A stretch of 5,664 nucleotides of DNA from Candidatus Bathyarchaeota archaeon. Lineage in GTDB: Archaea; Thermoproteota; Bathyarchaeia; Bathyarchaeales; Bathyarchaeaceae. This document shows, one piece after another, positions 1 through 5,079 of this stretch. Positions within the stretch are counted from its first letter, which is position 1; each line of letters starts with the position of its first letter. The notes beneath the pieces were generated by a model. The model was not told where the DNA came from and ran no database searches. It worked only from the letters and a program-made list of their open reading frames with translations. The DNA lies in assembly GCA_020344435.1 (NCBI GenBank), contig CP070826.1, forward strand, positions 266,753 through 272,416, in the 5' to 3' direction. The position numbers and the translations under genes are program-made.

Positions 1-315
1 CGGTTCTTTTACCTGGAATTCCCTGACTGATGGCCACTTGATCTTGTCTTCGTGGAAATCAATCCTGGCGCCTAATACTTCTGCTTCAACGGTCATGCAG
101 AATGGAACTGATATGTTGTCGAGACCGCACAGTCGGTGAGCTGCTGATCCGAGCCTGGCCATCTTCGCGGCGTTCTTGTGTGCCGCTGGCCAATGGGCGT
201 CGGTGACCTTCATGAATTCGACGGTGGAGACGCTGGCGGAGTTCACGCAGGCAATCCGGTCAGCTTCATCTTTCTTGCCCTTCAAACTGAGCATGAATCG
301 CTCGTAGGATTTCAT
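1..315 (-). CDS. Methylcobamide:CoM methyltransferase, MtbA/MtaA-like (partial, N-terminal 105 residues)
   Basis: Reading the minus strand from the ATG at 315-313 gives 105 uninterrupted codons that run off the window at position 1; the C-terminal two thirds are missing. The product begins MKSYERFMLSLKGKK and shows the N-terminal signature of UroD-fold methylcobamide:CoM methyltransferases: a WPAAH block at residues 42-46, a GLDNISVPFCMTVEAE stretch at 64-79 and LGA at 81-83. In MtbA/MtaA this family takes a methyl group from a methylated corrinoid protein and gives it to coenzyme M in the cytoplasm. The zinc-binding His/Cys residues lie in the missing part, so activity cannot be checked. The start is fixed by an in-frame TGA at 324-322 and a GTGAT Shine-Dalgarno-like element at 325-321. 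It follows the MttB-like gene after a 56-bp gap. MtbA, MtaA and MtvA-like acceptors that use another carrier cannot be told apart from this fragment. Family membership is fairly sure; the acceptor is inference. Confidence 0.85.
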   Translation of the reverse strand, partial: MKSYERFMLSLKGKKDEADRIACVNSASVSTVEFMKVTDAHWPAAHKNAAKMARLGSAAHRLCGLDNISVPFCMTVEAEVLGARIDFHEDKIKWPSVREFQVKEP

Positions 316-347
316 TTTCCATCACAGTACGTATTCACTTGCTTGCG

Positions 348-356
348 TTATATAAG
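348..356 (-). promoter_or_regulatory. Archaeal TATA box for the MtbA/MtaA-like gene
   Basis: On the minus strand the gap between the MttB-like stop (374-372) and the next start (315) contains CTTATATAA, a close match to the archaeal TATA box. Its centre is about 36 bp upstream of the ATG. With the usual archaeal spacing of about 25 bp, transcription would start near 322-330, leaving a leader of roughly 10 nt or so. No convincing purine-rich BRE precedes it. This suggests the CoM-methyltransferase gene can be transcribed separately from the two genes upstream, though read-through is equally possible. Confidence 0.5.
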
Positions 357-371
357 CGCGTGTTGAAGGGG

Positions 372-1820
372 TTAGTGTGGGATTCCCTTTTCTCCTTCCT
401 TGATGATTTCGGCAAGCCTCTTCTTCACGTCTCTGTCTAGAGGAGTTGGCTTGTGGGTTGCCAGTATCTCCTTTGCCTTCTCCTTTGCGACGTCGACAAC
501 CGATTTTGCTCCTTTATCCTTCCAGGTTCCATATGGCGCGGGGTCTGTTAGCATAGGCATCCAAACGTCTTTTGTATGTTTCAATGTGTGCTTCTCCGCC
601 AGGAAATGTCCTTCTGGTCCTACCTTGTATATTGTGTCCAGAGCTAGCGCTTCTTCGCTTACGTCTATTCCTTGAGCGAGTCTCAGCATCATATCGTACA
701 TCTCGTAGTCGATTAGGAGCTGCTCATAGGATAGGACGGTGTAATTCTCAAGCAGCCCTATCGTTCCACATACGTCGCCGCCCGCTAGCATGGACATGAG
801 GCCGCACAAGGCTTTTTCGTAGGCGGCTTGCTCATCTGGTATTTTTGCGGAGCCTATGGTTCCGCCACCGTAATTTGGCAGTCCGTAGTGCCGGGCCATT
901 TGGATATGACCTGTGATTACCATGGTGGCCTCTGGGAAGGAAACTGCGAAAGCACCGGTTCTTACCTCCATGGACATGGGGTAAGAGCTGTAGATCACTG
1001 GAGCCCCGGGATACTTCATTTGAATCACGGTGTTTATGCCTAGGATCTGCGCGTTTCCTATGAGCACTGAGCCGGCGGGGGTGATGGGTCCCGTGGCTCC
1101 GGTTAGGGGCATGGTCATCGCAACCACTGGGATGCCTTGCTTCGAGAATTCTAGTGCGGCGTCTGTCTCGCCTAGGGGCAGAATTAGGGGTGCCATCATG
1201 CAGGCCACGGCGGATATGATTGGTCTCTCCCTTAGCTTTTTGAGTCCTCCAGCGACTGCCGCTGCCATCTTAATCAGATAGACTGCTTCTTCCGGGAGGT
1301 ATGTGGCTCCGCTTACGAAGTGTTTCTGTGTATTATCCAAGGCTGCGTCGTATTCATGTAGGACGTGCGCGTGTTTTGGGTAGTCTAGGGGGGTTACCGT
1401 GGGGTAGTAGAGGTCGGCAAGTTTCAACGCGTCAACTATGAGTGCGCTCTTGGCTACATCATCCTTTGTTGAGGGTCTCCTCTCGCCCGTTTCCAAGTCG
1501 ATTGTTGTTAGGCCAGTTCCATCCGTGGAGCAACTTATGTGGTTGCCGTCCAGTTCTACGTCATTCTTCGGGTTTCTAGCGCATAGTTTGAAGGTTTTTG
1601 GTGCTTTCTTAAGAGCTTCCTCGACCAAGTGCGGTGGTATCCAGGCCATCTGCTTCTTATGATCAACCTTTGCCCCTGATTCATCTAGGATGGTTAAGGC
1701 TTCCTTGCTGAATACTTTGACTCCCATCTTCTCCAGGAGTTCCAGCGAGTTCAAGTGAATGTTGGTCAGGGCGTCTTTGTCCAAAACTTCCATTGGCTTG
1801 AGCTTTCTTACTCCTACCAT
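372..1820 (-). CDS. mttB: MttB-superfamily corrinoid methyltransferase, non-pyrrolysine type
   Basis: This cytoplasmic enzyme of about 482 residues transfers a methyl group from a methylated amine or quaternary amine to a partner corrinoid protein. Family marks (numbered from the TTG at 1826) are the MPLTGATGPITPAGSVLIGN block at 239-258, the KYPGAPVIYSS block at 271-281, and LPNYGGGTIGSAKIPDEQAAYE at 316-337 (coordinates about 881-816). Length is normal for the family (about 480-500). Methanogen trimethylamine MttB carries pyrrolysine, encoded by in-frame TAG, in this last region; here the frame is open throughout with ordinary residues, as in the glycine-betaine enzyme MtgB and other non-Pyl relatives. 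Trimethylamine is therefore not the default substrate; betaines, carnitine-like or other quaternary amines are candidates. Possible starts run TTG-ATG-ATG at 1826, 1823 and 1820; I prefer ATG 1820, which lies 6 nt from GAGGTGA. It directly follows the corrinoid gene and precedes the MtbA-like gene. Family is sure; substrate is unknown. Confidence 0.94.
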   Translation of the reverse strand: MVGVRKLKPMEVLDKDALTNIHLNSLELLEKMGVKVFSKEALTILDESGAKVDHKKQMAWIPPHLVEEALKKAPKTFKLCARNPKNDVELDGNHISCSTDGTGLTTIDLETGERRPSTKDDVAKSALIVDALKLADLYYPTVTPLDYPKHAHVLHEYDAALDNTQKHFVSGATYLPEEAVYLIKMAAAVAGGLKKLRERPIISAVACMMAPLILPLGETDAALEFSKQGIPVVAMTMPLTGATGPITPAGSVLIGNAQILGINTVIQMKYPGAPVIYSSYPMSMEVRTGAFAVSFPEATMVITGHIQMARHYGLPNYGGGTIGSAKIPDEQAAYEKALCGLMSMLAGGDVCGTIGLLENYTVLSYEQLLIDYEMYDMMLRLAQGIDVSEEALALDTIYKVGPEGHFLAEKHTLKHTKDVWMPMLTDPAPYGTWKDKGAKSVVDVAKEKAKEILATHKPTPLDRDVKKRLAEIIKEGEKGIPH

Positions 1821-1826
1821 CATCAA

Positions 1827-1833
1827 TCACCTC
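1827..1833 (-). promoter_or_regulatory. Shine-Dalgarno GAGGTGA overlapping the mttC stop
   Basis: The minus strand reads GAGGTGA here, a strong match to the archaeal anti-Shine-Dalgarno complement GGAGGTGATC. It overlaps the last two bases of the TGA stop of the corrinoid gene (1834-1832). It favours ATG 1820 (6 nt spacing) or ATG 1823 (3 nt) over TTG 1826 (0 nt) as the start of the MttB-like gene, and suggests translational coupling of the two genes. Confidence 0.75.
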
Positions 1834-2488
1834 ATTTCCTCGTTTCAAGTAAGCCTTTAATCGCTTTGACTGCAGAGTTAGCGTCTGGGGCGTAGACAGC
1901 CTTTATCTCTTCGGCCCATTGCGGCGTCACCGCTGCCCCTCCGACAATGTAAACCAATTTTGCCTTTAAACCAGATTTTGCTATGGCGTCGGCCAGTTCC
2001 TTTTGTTCTGGTGCGGTAACGGTCATGAGAGTTGATGCTCCGATCACGTCGGCTTCTACTTCCTTCGCCTTTTCAATGAACTTCTCCGTCGAGACGTCTT
2101 TGCCGACGTCGTGAACCTCAAAGCCTGCCGCGGTCAGTAGGCAGGAGACAAGGTTTTTCCCTATGTCATGTATATCCCCGGCGACGGTGCCGATAACAAC
2201 TTTGCCCAACACTTTTCTCTTGGCTTTTCGGGCTAGAATCTCTGGTTCGAAAACCTCTATGGCTGATGACATGGCTTCAGCAGCGGCGACAAGGTGGGGT
2301 ATGAAAACCTCGCCTCTTTCGTAGAGGTCTCCAACCTCTCGCATTCCTTTCGTTAACCCTTTCTCAATGGCTTCAAGAGGGTCCATCTCAATCTTCAATG
2401 CCTCTTTGGCGGCTTCTACTGCGGCTTCTTCGTCAAAACTCTTCACCGCCTCCCCCAGCTTGGAGAGGACTGTTTGCTCTTCTTGCAT
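1832..2488 (-). CDS. mttC: Corrinoid (cobalamin-binding) methyl-carrier protein, MttC family
   Basis: This 218-residue cytoplasmic protein carries a corrinoid that shuttles the methyl group between the MttB-like and MtbA-like enzymes. Residues 1-90 form the helical B12-binding cap typical of this family (LYERGEVFIPHLVAAAEAMS at 55-74). Residues 95-218 form the Rossmann-like B12 domain with the full cobalt-binding signature: D105-x-H107-x-x-G110 in GDIHDIG (H107 is the lower axial ligand), the S152-x-L154 element and G183-G184. The reading frame can be extended to a TTG at 2557, but the extra 23 residues are hydrophobic and unlike the family. ATG 2488 gives the normal MttC length and lies downstream of a TATA box. 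The Shine-Dalgarno is weak (GTGG about 5 nt before the ATG). The stop overlaps the ribosome site of the MttB-like gene, so the pair is almost certainly cotranscribed and functionally matched. MtbC, MtmC and MtgC share this architecture; the MttC label rests on the MttB partner. Confidence 0.95.
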   Translation of the reverse strand: MQEEQTVLSKLGEAVKSFDEEAAVEAAKEALKIEMDPLEAIEKGLTKGMREVGDLYERGEVFIPHLVAAAEAMSSAIEVFEPEILARKAKRKVLGKVVIGTVAGDIHDIGKNLVSCLLTAAGFEVHDVGKDVSTEKFIEKAKEVEADVIGASTLMTVTAPEQKELADAIAKSGLKAKLVYIVGGAAVTPQWAEEIKAVYAPDANSAVKAIKGLLETRK

Positions 2489-2525
2489 GATAACCACTTT
2501 TATGGGATAGCATAATAGACTATCA

Positions 2526-2539
2526 ATTAATAATATTTC
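2526..2539 (-). promoter_or_regulatory. Putative archaeal promoter for the mttC-mttB genes
   Basis: On the minus strand GAAATATTATTAAT contains a TATA-like core (AAATATTA, 2538-2531) centred about 46 bp upstream of the corrinoid gene ATG. The expected transcription start is near 2508, giving a leader of about 20 nt. It lies inside the alternative TTG-initiated extension of the gene, which is another reason to prefer ATG 2488. The assignment rests on sequence match and spacing only. Confidence 0.5.
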
Positions 2540-2591
2540 TACGCCGACGCAGGACAAAGGATGATCATAGGACGTGGAACGATTGGATCCT

Positions 2592-2612
2592 CTTAAGGGG
2601 TCGTCAAGGGCG
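2592..2612 (+). repeat. Imperfect direct repeat, copy 1
   Basis: CTTAAGGGG followed by TCGTCAAGGGCG. It matches copy 2 at 4247-4266 at 18 of 20 aligned positions with a single-base gap. It lies in the divergent intergenic region about 105 bp upstream of the binding-protein TATA box and about 50 bp upstream of the mttC TATA box. It contains the palindrome CTTAAG. It could be a regulator site or a trace of rearrangement around the binding-protein gene; the sequence does not decide. Confidence 0.4.
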
Positions 2613-2649
2613 TTCTTTTTTGCTGAGGGATGAGGAACCTGAAGCTGTC

Positions 2650-2661
2650 TATCGAAAGATA
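2650..2661. promoter_or_regulatory. Small inverted repeat TATC-GAAA-GATA in the divergent region
   Basis: A perfect 4+4 bp inverted repeat with a 4-nt spacer lies about 46 bp upstream of the binding-protein TATA box. Its position between two divergent promoters would suit an operator, but 4-bp arms occur often by chance and no regulator gene is present in the window. Confidence 0.15.
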
Positions 2662-2691
2662 TTAGGGATTTCTCCGCTCTAGGTCCGCTGT

Positions 2692-2706
2692 ACCGAAAAT
2701 ATTTTA
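2692..2706 (+). promoter_or_regulatory. Archaeal BRE/TATA promoter of the binding-protein gene
   Basis: ACCGAAAATATTTTA combines a BRE-like purine stretch (CCGAAA) with an A/T-rich TATA core; AAAATATTTT at 2696-2705 is itself a perfect palindrome. The TATA centre is about 35 bp upstream of the ATG at 2735, so transcription should begin near 2725-2729, leaving a leader of roughly 6-10 nt. No Shine-Dalgarno stands between there and the ATG. The mRNA is therefore probably leaderless or nearly so, a common archaeal arrangement. Confidence 0.65.
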
Positions 2707-2734
2707 AGTATTAGGTGCAACATCGTAGACCATT

Positions 2735-4024
2735 ATGTCATCTTCTAATCCATGGAGACTATACTTGGTTGCTGCTGCAATCATATTCTTGTTGGTTGGA
2801 GTTGGTGTTGGCTGGGTGGTGAAACCGCCGGTAGAGATTAGTCCGCCGGGTTGGGTTTCGCCAGAAGATTACGAGGAGGCACTTCTCGCGCGTGCCTATC
2901 CCACCCCAGATATGCCATTCTCTAACTATACAGGTACGCTCCGCGTCTTCACTTGGACTGGCCTCGGGCGCGAGGACCCGATGTGGTGGGATGAAGGCCC
3001 GTATGGATTCAGTAAAATCTACCCAAACGTGGATATTGAGTGGCTTTATTTCGAGGATGAGCCGCATGCTCTTTCAATGTTGCAGTTGGATCCGGATTAC
3101 GCGGATGTCATAGAGGTCTGTGGAGGCCAATTCAAGCTGATCCAAGAGGACTTGATCGAGCCTTTAAACGCCACGATGGTGCCGCTTATGTCGGAATTCT
3201 TCAGCGAGTGGGAAACCTACGACGCATTCTGGCATGATAACGAACTCTATGCGGTCCCATTTGAATTCGGGTATACATCGCTTACATACAGGACTGACAT
3301 GTTTGAGAACTGGAATATTTCAGAGGCGCTTTGGGACGACACCGCCATCCTATTCGAAGACATACCCGCACTGGAAGGGCAGATTTGGATGTACGATTCA
3401 GTGATTGAGATAATGGACTTGGCGGCCAGCCATGTAGGATATGACTTAACCGTCGAGGACATGGCAGAATGGACCCTGAATACGACGATGTTCGAGACAG
3501 TTACGGACGCGCTGTGGGGGTTCAAACCCAAAGTAGCCACGTTCTACGTGGGCGTCGAGGAAGCTTACTCTGCATTGATAGCGGGCGAATGCGCGGCGGT
3601 GATTGGGTGGTGCGATATGTACGCCAGCGTGAAAGCTGGGCTGGATGGAGAGTTCGGCACGGGTGACGACCTGCCCGTAGGATTCTCATTCTTCTCTCCT
3701 ATGCTTTCATGGGGGTCGGCCTACACCATAAATGCAGGCCTTAAAGCGAGAGATCCGGAACTCTACGCGGTGGCTCACGCTTTCCTCAATGCAGCTGTAA
3801 CCCGGGAGGCATGCGCCAACAAAATCATGGAGTGGTACACCGGAGCCCCCAATAGATATTCCTACGACATAGTCAGCGAGGAATTCCCCGAGTTCATACC
3901 GATCATAGAGGAAATGCGTCTTGACGATCCGGACTTCTTCGCTGAAGAAAGCGCCTACTGGATAGAACCTTCCACTGAAGTGATAGATGATTGGGAAGAG
4001 TTCTGGCTCGAGTTCAAAGCGTGA
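2735..4024 (+). CDS. potD: Membrane-anchored PotD-like ABC transporter substrate-binding protein
   Basis: This 429-residue protein is the extracellular ligand-binding part of an ABC importer of the spermidine/putrescine (PotD, type 2 periplasmic-binding fold) family. Residues 9-29 form one hydrophobic segment after a short polar, Arg-containing N-terminus. No lipobox Cys follows, so it looks like an archaeal signal anchor, with a Pro-rich linker at 31-43. The binding fold spans about residues 65-429: TLRVFTWTG at 68-76, PFEFGYTSLTYRTDMF at 175-190, and the PotD-like SWGSAYTINAGLKA at 325-338 followed by AHAFLNAAVTREACANK at 347-363. Four N-glycosylation sequons (N64, N145, N194, N249) fit an exposed protein. 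There are 20 Trp, about 4.7 percent, which is unusually many. The permeases lie convergently downstream on the other strand. Polyamines are the family's classic ligands, but aromatic-rich pockets also bind quaternary amines, and the methyltransferase neighbours favour a methylated nitrogen compound. Ligand is inference. Confidence 0.88.
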   Translation: MSSSNPWRLYLVAAAIIFLLVGVGVGWVVKPPVEISPPGWVSPEDYEEALLARAYPTPDMPFSNYTGTLRVFTWTGLGREDPMWWDEGPYGFSKIYPNVDIEWLYFEDEPHALSMLQLDPDYADVIEVCGGQFKLIQEDLIEPLNATMVPLMSEFFSEWETYDAFWHDNELYAVPFEFGYTSLTYRTDMFENWNISEALWDDTAILFEDIPALEGQIWMYDSVIEIMDLAASHVGYDLTVEDMAEWTLNTTMFETVTDALWGFKPKVATFYVGVEEAYSALIAGECAAVIGWCDMYASVKAGLDGEFGTGDDLPVGFSFFSPMLSWGSAYTINAGLKARDPELYAVAHAFLNAAVTREACANKIMEWYTGAPNRYSYDIVSEEFPEFIPIIEEMRLDDPDFFAEESAYWIEPSTEVIDDWEEFWLEFKA

Positions 4025-4149
4025 AAACAGTATATTCTCCGAAGTAGAAACGAGCGATTCCCAATGACGAAGCGATTGATTAGGCAATCCACCAAACCTA
4101 GCGAGTAAAATCCTGAAGCATAAGCCAGAACCATTAATAGGGCATCCTT

Positions 4150-4174
4150 GAGTTGGACAAAGACAAACCAACTC
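4150..4174. repeat. Hairpin GAGTTGG / CCAACTC
   Basis: A perfect 7-bp inverted repeat (4150-4156 with 4168-4174) encloses an 11-nt A-rich loop, 126 nt past the binding-protein stop. It could form in RNA from either strand. It lacks a following T-run, so it is not a classical intrinsic terminator; it might protect or end a 3' untranslated region. Confidence 0.3.
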
Positions 4175-4217
4175 TCTTGGCTTCCTAATCTGAAGTCATC
4201 AAAGGAAAAGGCGGAGA

Positions 4218-4242
4218 ATGCCCGTGCTGGCTCCGTGGGCAT
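4218..4242 (+). repeat. Hairpin ATGCCCGTG / CGTGGGCAT
   Basis: ATGCCC (4218-4223) pairs perfectly with GGGCAT (4237-4242). As plus-strand RNA the stem extends inward by G-U, U-G and G-C pairs to 9 bp closing a 7-nt loop. The two wobble pairs become mismatches on the minus strand, so if the structure is real it belongs to plus-strand RNA, such as the 3' end of the binding-protein transcript. No T-run follows. Function is unknown and chance is possible. Confidence 0.3.
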
Positions 4243-4246
4243 CTAC

Positions 4247-4266
4247 CTTAAGAGGCGTCAAGTGCG
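4247..4266 (+). repeat. Imperfect direct repeat, copy 2
   Basis: CTTAAGAGG followed by CGTCAAGTGCG, same orientation as copy 1 at 2592-2612. The match is 18 of 20 aligned positions plus one single-base gap. It begins 4 bp after the second hairpin and ends 27 bp before the stop end of the PotC-like gene. The two copies bracket the binding-protein gene. Confidence 0.4.
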
Positions 4267-4292
4267 CGTATGTAGACATGCATTAAATGAAT

Positions 4293-5078
4293 TCATTCGC
4301 GTCTGGCCCTGATGGCGCTGATGAGGAAGAAGCACGTGAACGCCAACGCTATGAGGACCATGAAACTTGAGAGGGCCATCACCAGGGGTAATCCTTCGAA
4401 GCGCCTGAGTCGGCCATATACAAAGAATGGAACTGTCGGGTCACTCCCACATAAGAAGCGGGCGATAGCGATATCCTCCAAAGAGATGATGAACGTCAAG
4501 AACATCGAAACGAAGATTCCAGGCTTGATGAGAGGGAACGTGATTTTTCTGAAGGTAGTGAACCCCGTCGCTCCCAAATCTTGGGCAGCCTCTTCCAAGG
4601 ATCGATCAAACCCAATCAGCCTCGCCATGAGCACCAAACTGGAATAAGGCAAGGCTACAAGGATGTGCCCGATCGCAAGAGTGAATAGAGAAAGCTCCAA
4701 ATAGAGTCTGACTCGAAGGAGCAAGAATAGACTAGTTCCAATCAATAAGAAGGGAATGGCCATTGGCACCAACAGTGAAGACAACAGAACGTTTTCGCCT
4801 CTGAATCCACGGCGAACAAGAACGAAGGCCAATCCGAGACCCATCAAAGTAGCCACCACGGCGACTGCGATCGCGACCGCGAAGGAATTCCTAACGGTGA
4901 TTGGAGCAACCGTGTCGGAGAAGAAAGCTTCCCACCACTTCAAAGTGAACCCCCTCCATGGGAAACCTGCTGATAACGAATCGTTGAAGGAGAACACAAG
5001 TAGGGATAGAAGGGGAAGATAGATGACTAGCATGAACAGGTAGAAATAGACTGAGAGGATTCTCTTTCCCCGAACCAT
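4293..5078 (-). CDS. potC: ABC transporter permease, PotC-like
   Basis: This 261-residue integral membrane protein is one half of the channel of a PotBC-type importer. Six hydrophobic segments can be placed at about residues 7-31, 65-89, 97-122, 130-154, 186-207 and 231-256, the standard type I layout. The cytoplasmic coupling loop has a good EAA motif, EEAAQDLGATGFTTFRKITF at 162-181 with PLIKPG following, which docks on the ATPase. Length is typical of PotC (about 260). The start ATG lies one base after the TAG stop of the PotB-like gene, with a weak GGAG about 11 nt upstream, so translation is probably coupled and both are in one transcript. It converges with the binding-protein gene, an odd layout because these genes usually share one operon. 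No ATPase (PotA) follows it, so that subunit must lie upstream of the window edge or elsewhere. Family is sure; the transported compound is not shown by a permease sequence. Confidence 0.93.
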   Translation of the reverse strand: MVRGKRILSVYFYLFMLVIYLPLLSLLVFSFNDSLSAGFPWRGFTLKWWEAFFSDTVAPITVRNSFAVAIAVAVVATLMGLGLAFVLVRRGFRGENVLLSSLLVPMAIPFLLIGTSLFLLLRVRLYLELSLFTLAIGHILVALPYSSLVLMARLIGFDRSLEEAAQDLGATGFTTFRKITFPLIKPGIFVSMFLTFIISLEDIAIARFLCGSDPTVPFFVYGRLRRFEGLPLVMALSSFMVLIALAFTCFFLISAIRARRE

Positions 5079-5079
5079 T

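Larger units (their letters stand above)
4025..4292. other. Convergent intergenic region, no gene recognised
   Basis: This 268-bp gap separates the 3' ends of the binding-protein gene and the PotC-like gene. Minus-strand open frames cross it and run back into the binding-protein gene, but their products resemble no family I recognise and look like antisense shadows. It holds two hairpins and one copy of the direct repeat, listed separately. No long T-run marking an archaeal terminator is present on either strand. Confidence 0.6.

Noticed and set aside
178..366. Plus-strand open frame of 62 codons
   Set aside because: It lies opposite the MtbA/MtaA-like coding sequence and its promoter; its translation has no family features.
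2489..2557. N-terminal extension of the corrinoid protein from TTG 2557
   Set aside because: The extra 23 residues are not family-like, they cover the likely TATA box, and ATG 2488 gives the expected length.
2616..2621. T6 run as an archaeal terminator
   Set aside because: It lies upstream of the only plus-strand gene and follows no plus-strand gene in the window, so there is nothing for it to terminate here.
4065..4116. Possible C/D box small RNA (ATGACGA ... CTGA)
   Set aside because: The C-box has a mismatch and no D' and C' boxes occur at the usual spacing.
3707..4242. Overlapping minus-strand open frames at the end of the binding-protein gene and into the convergent gap
   Set aside because: They are largely antisense to a clear PotD-like gene, have no recognisable domain, and no promoter or good ribosome site precedes them.
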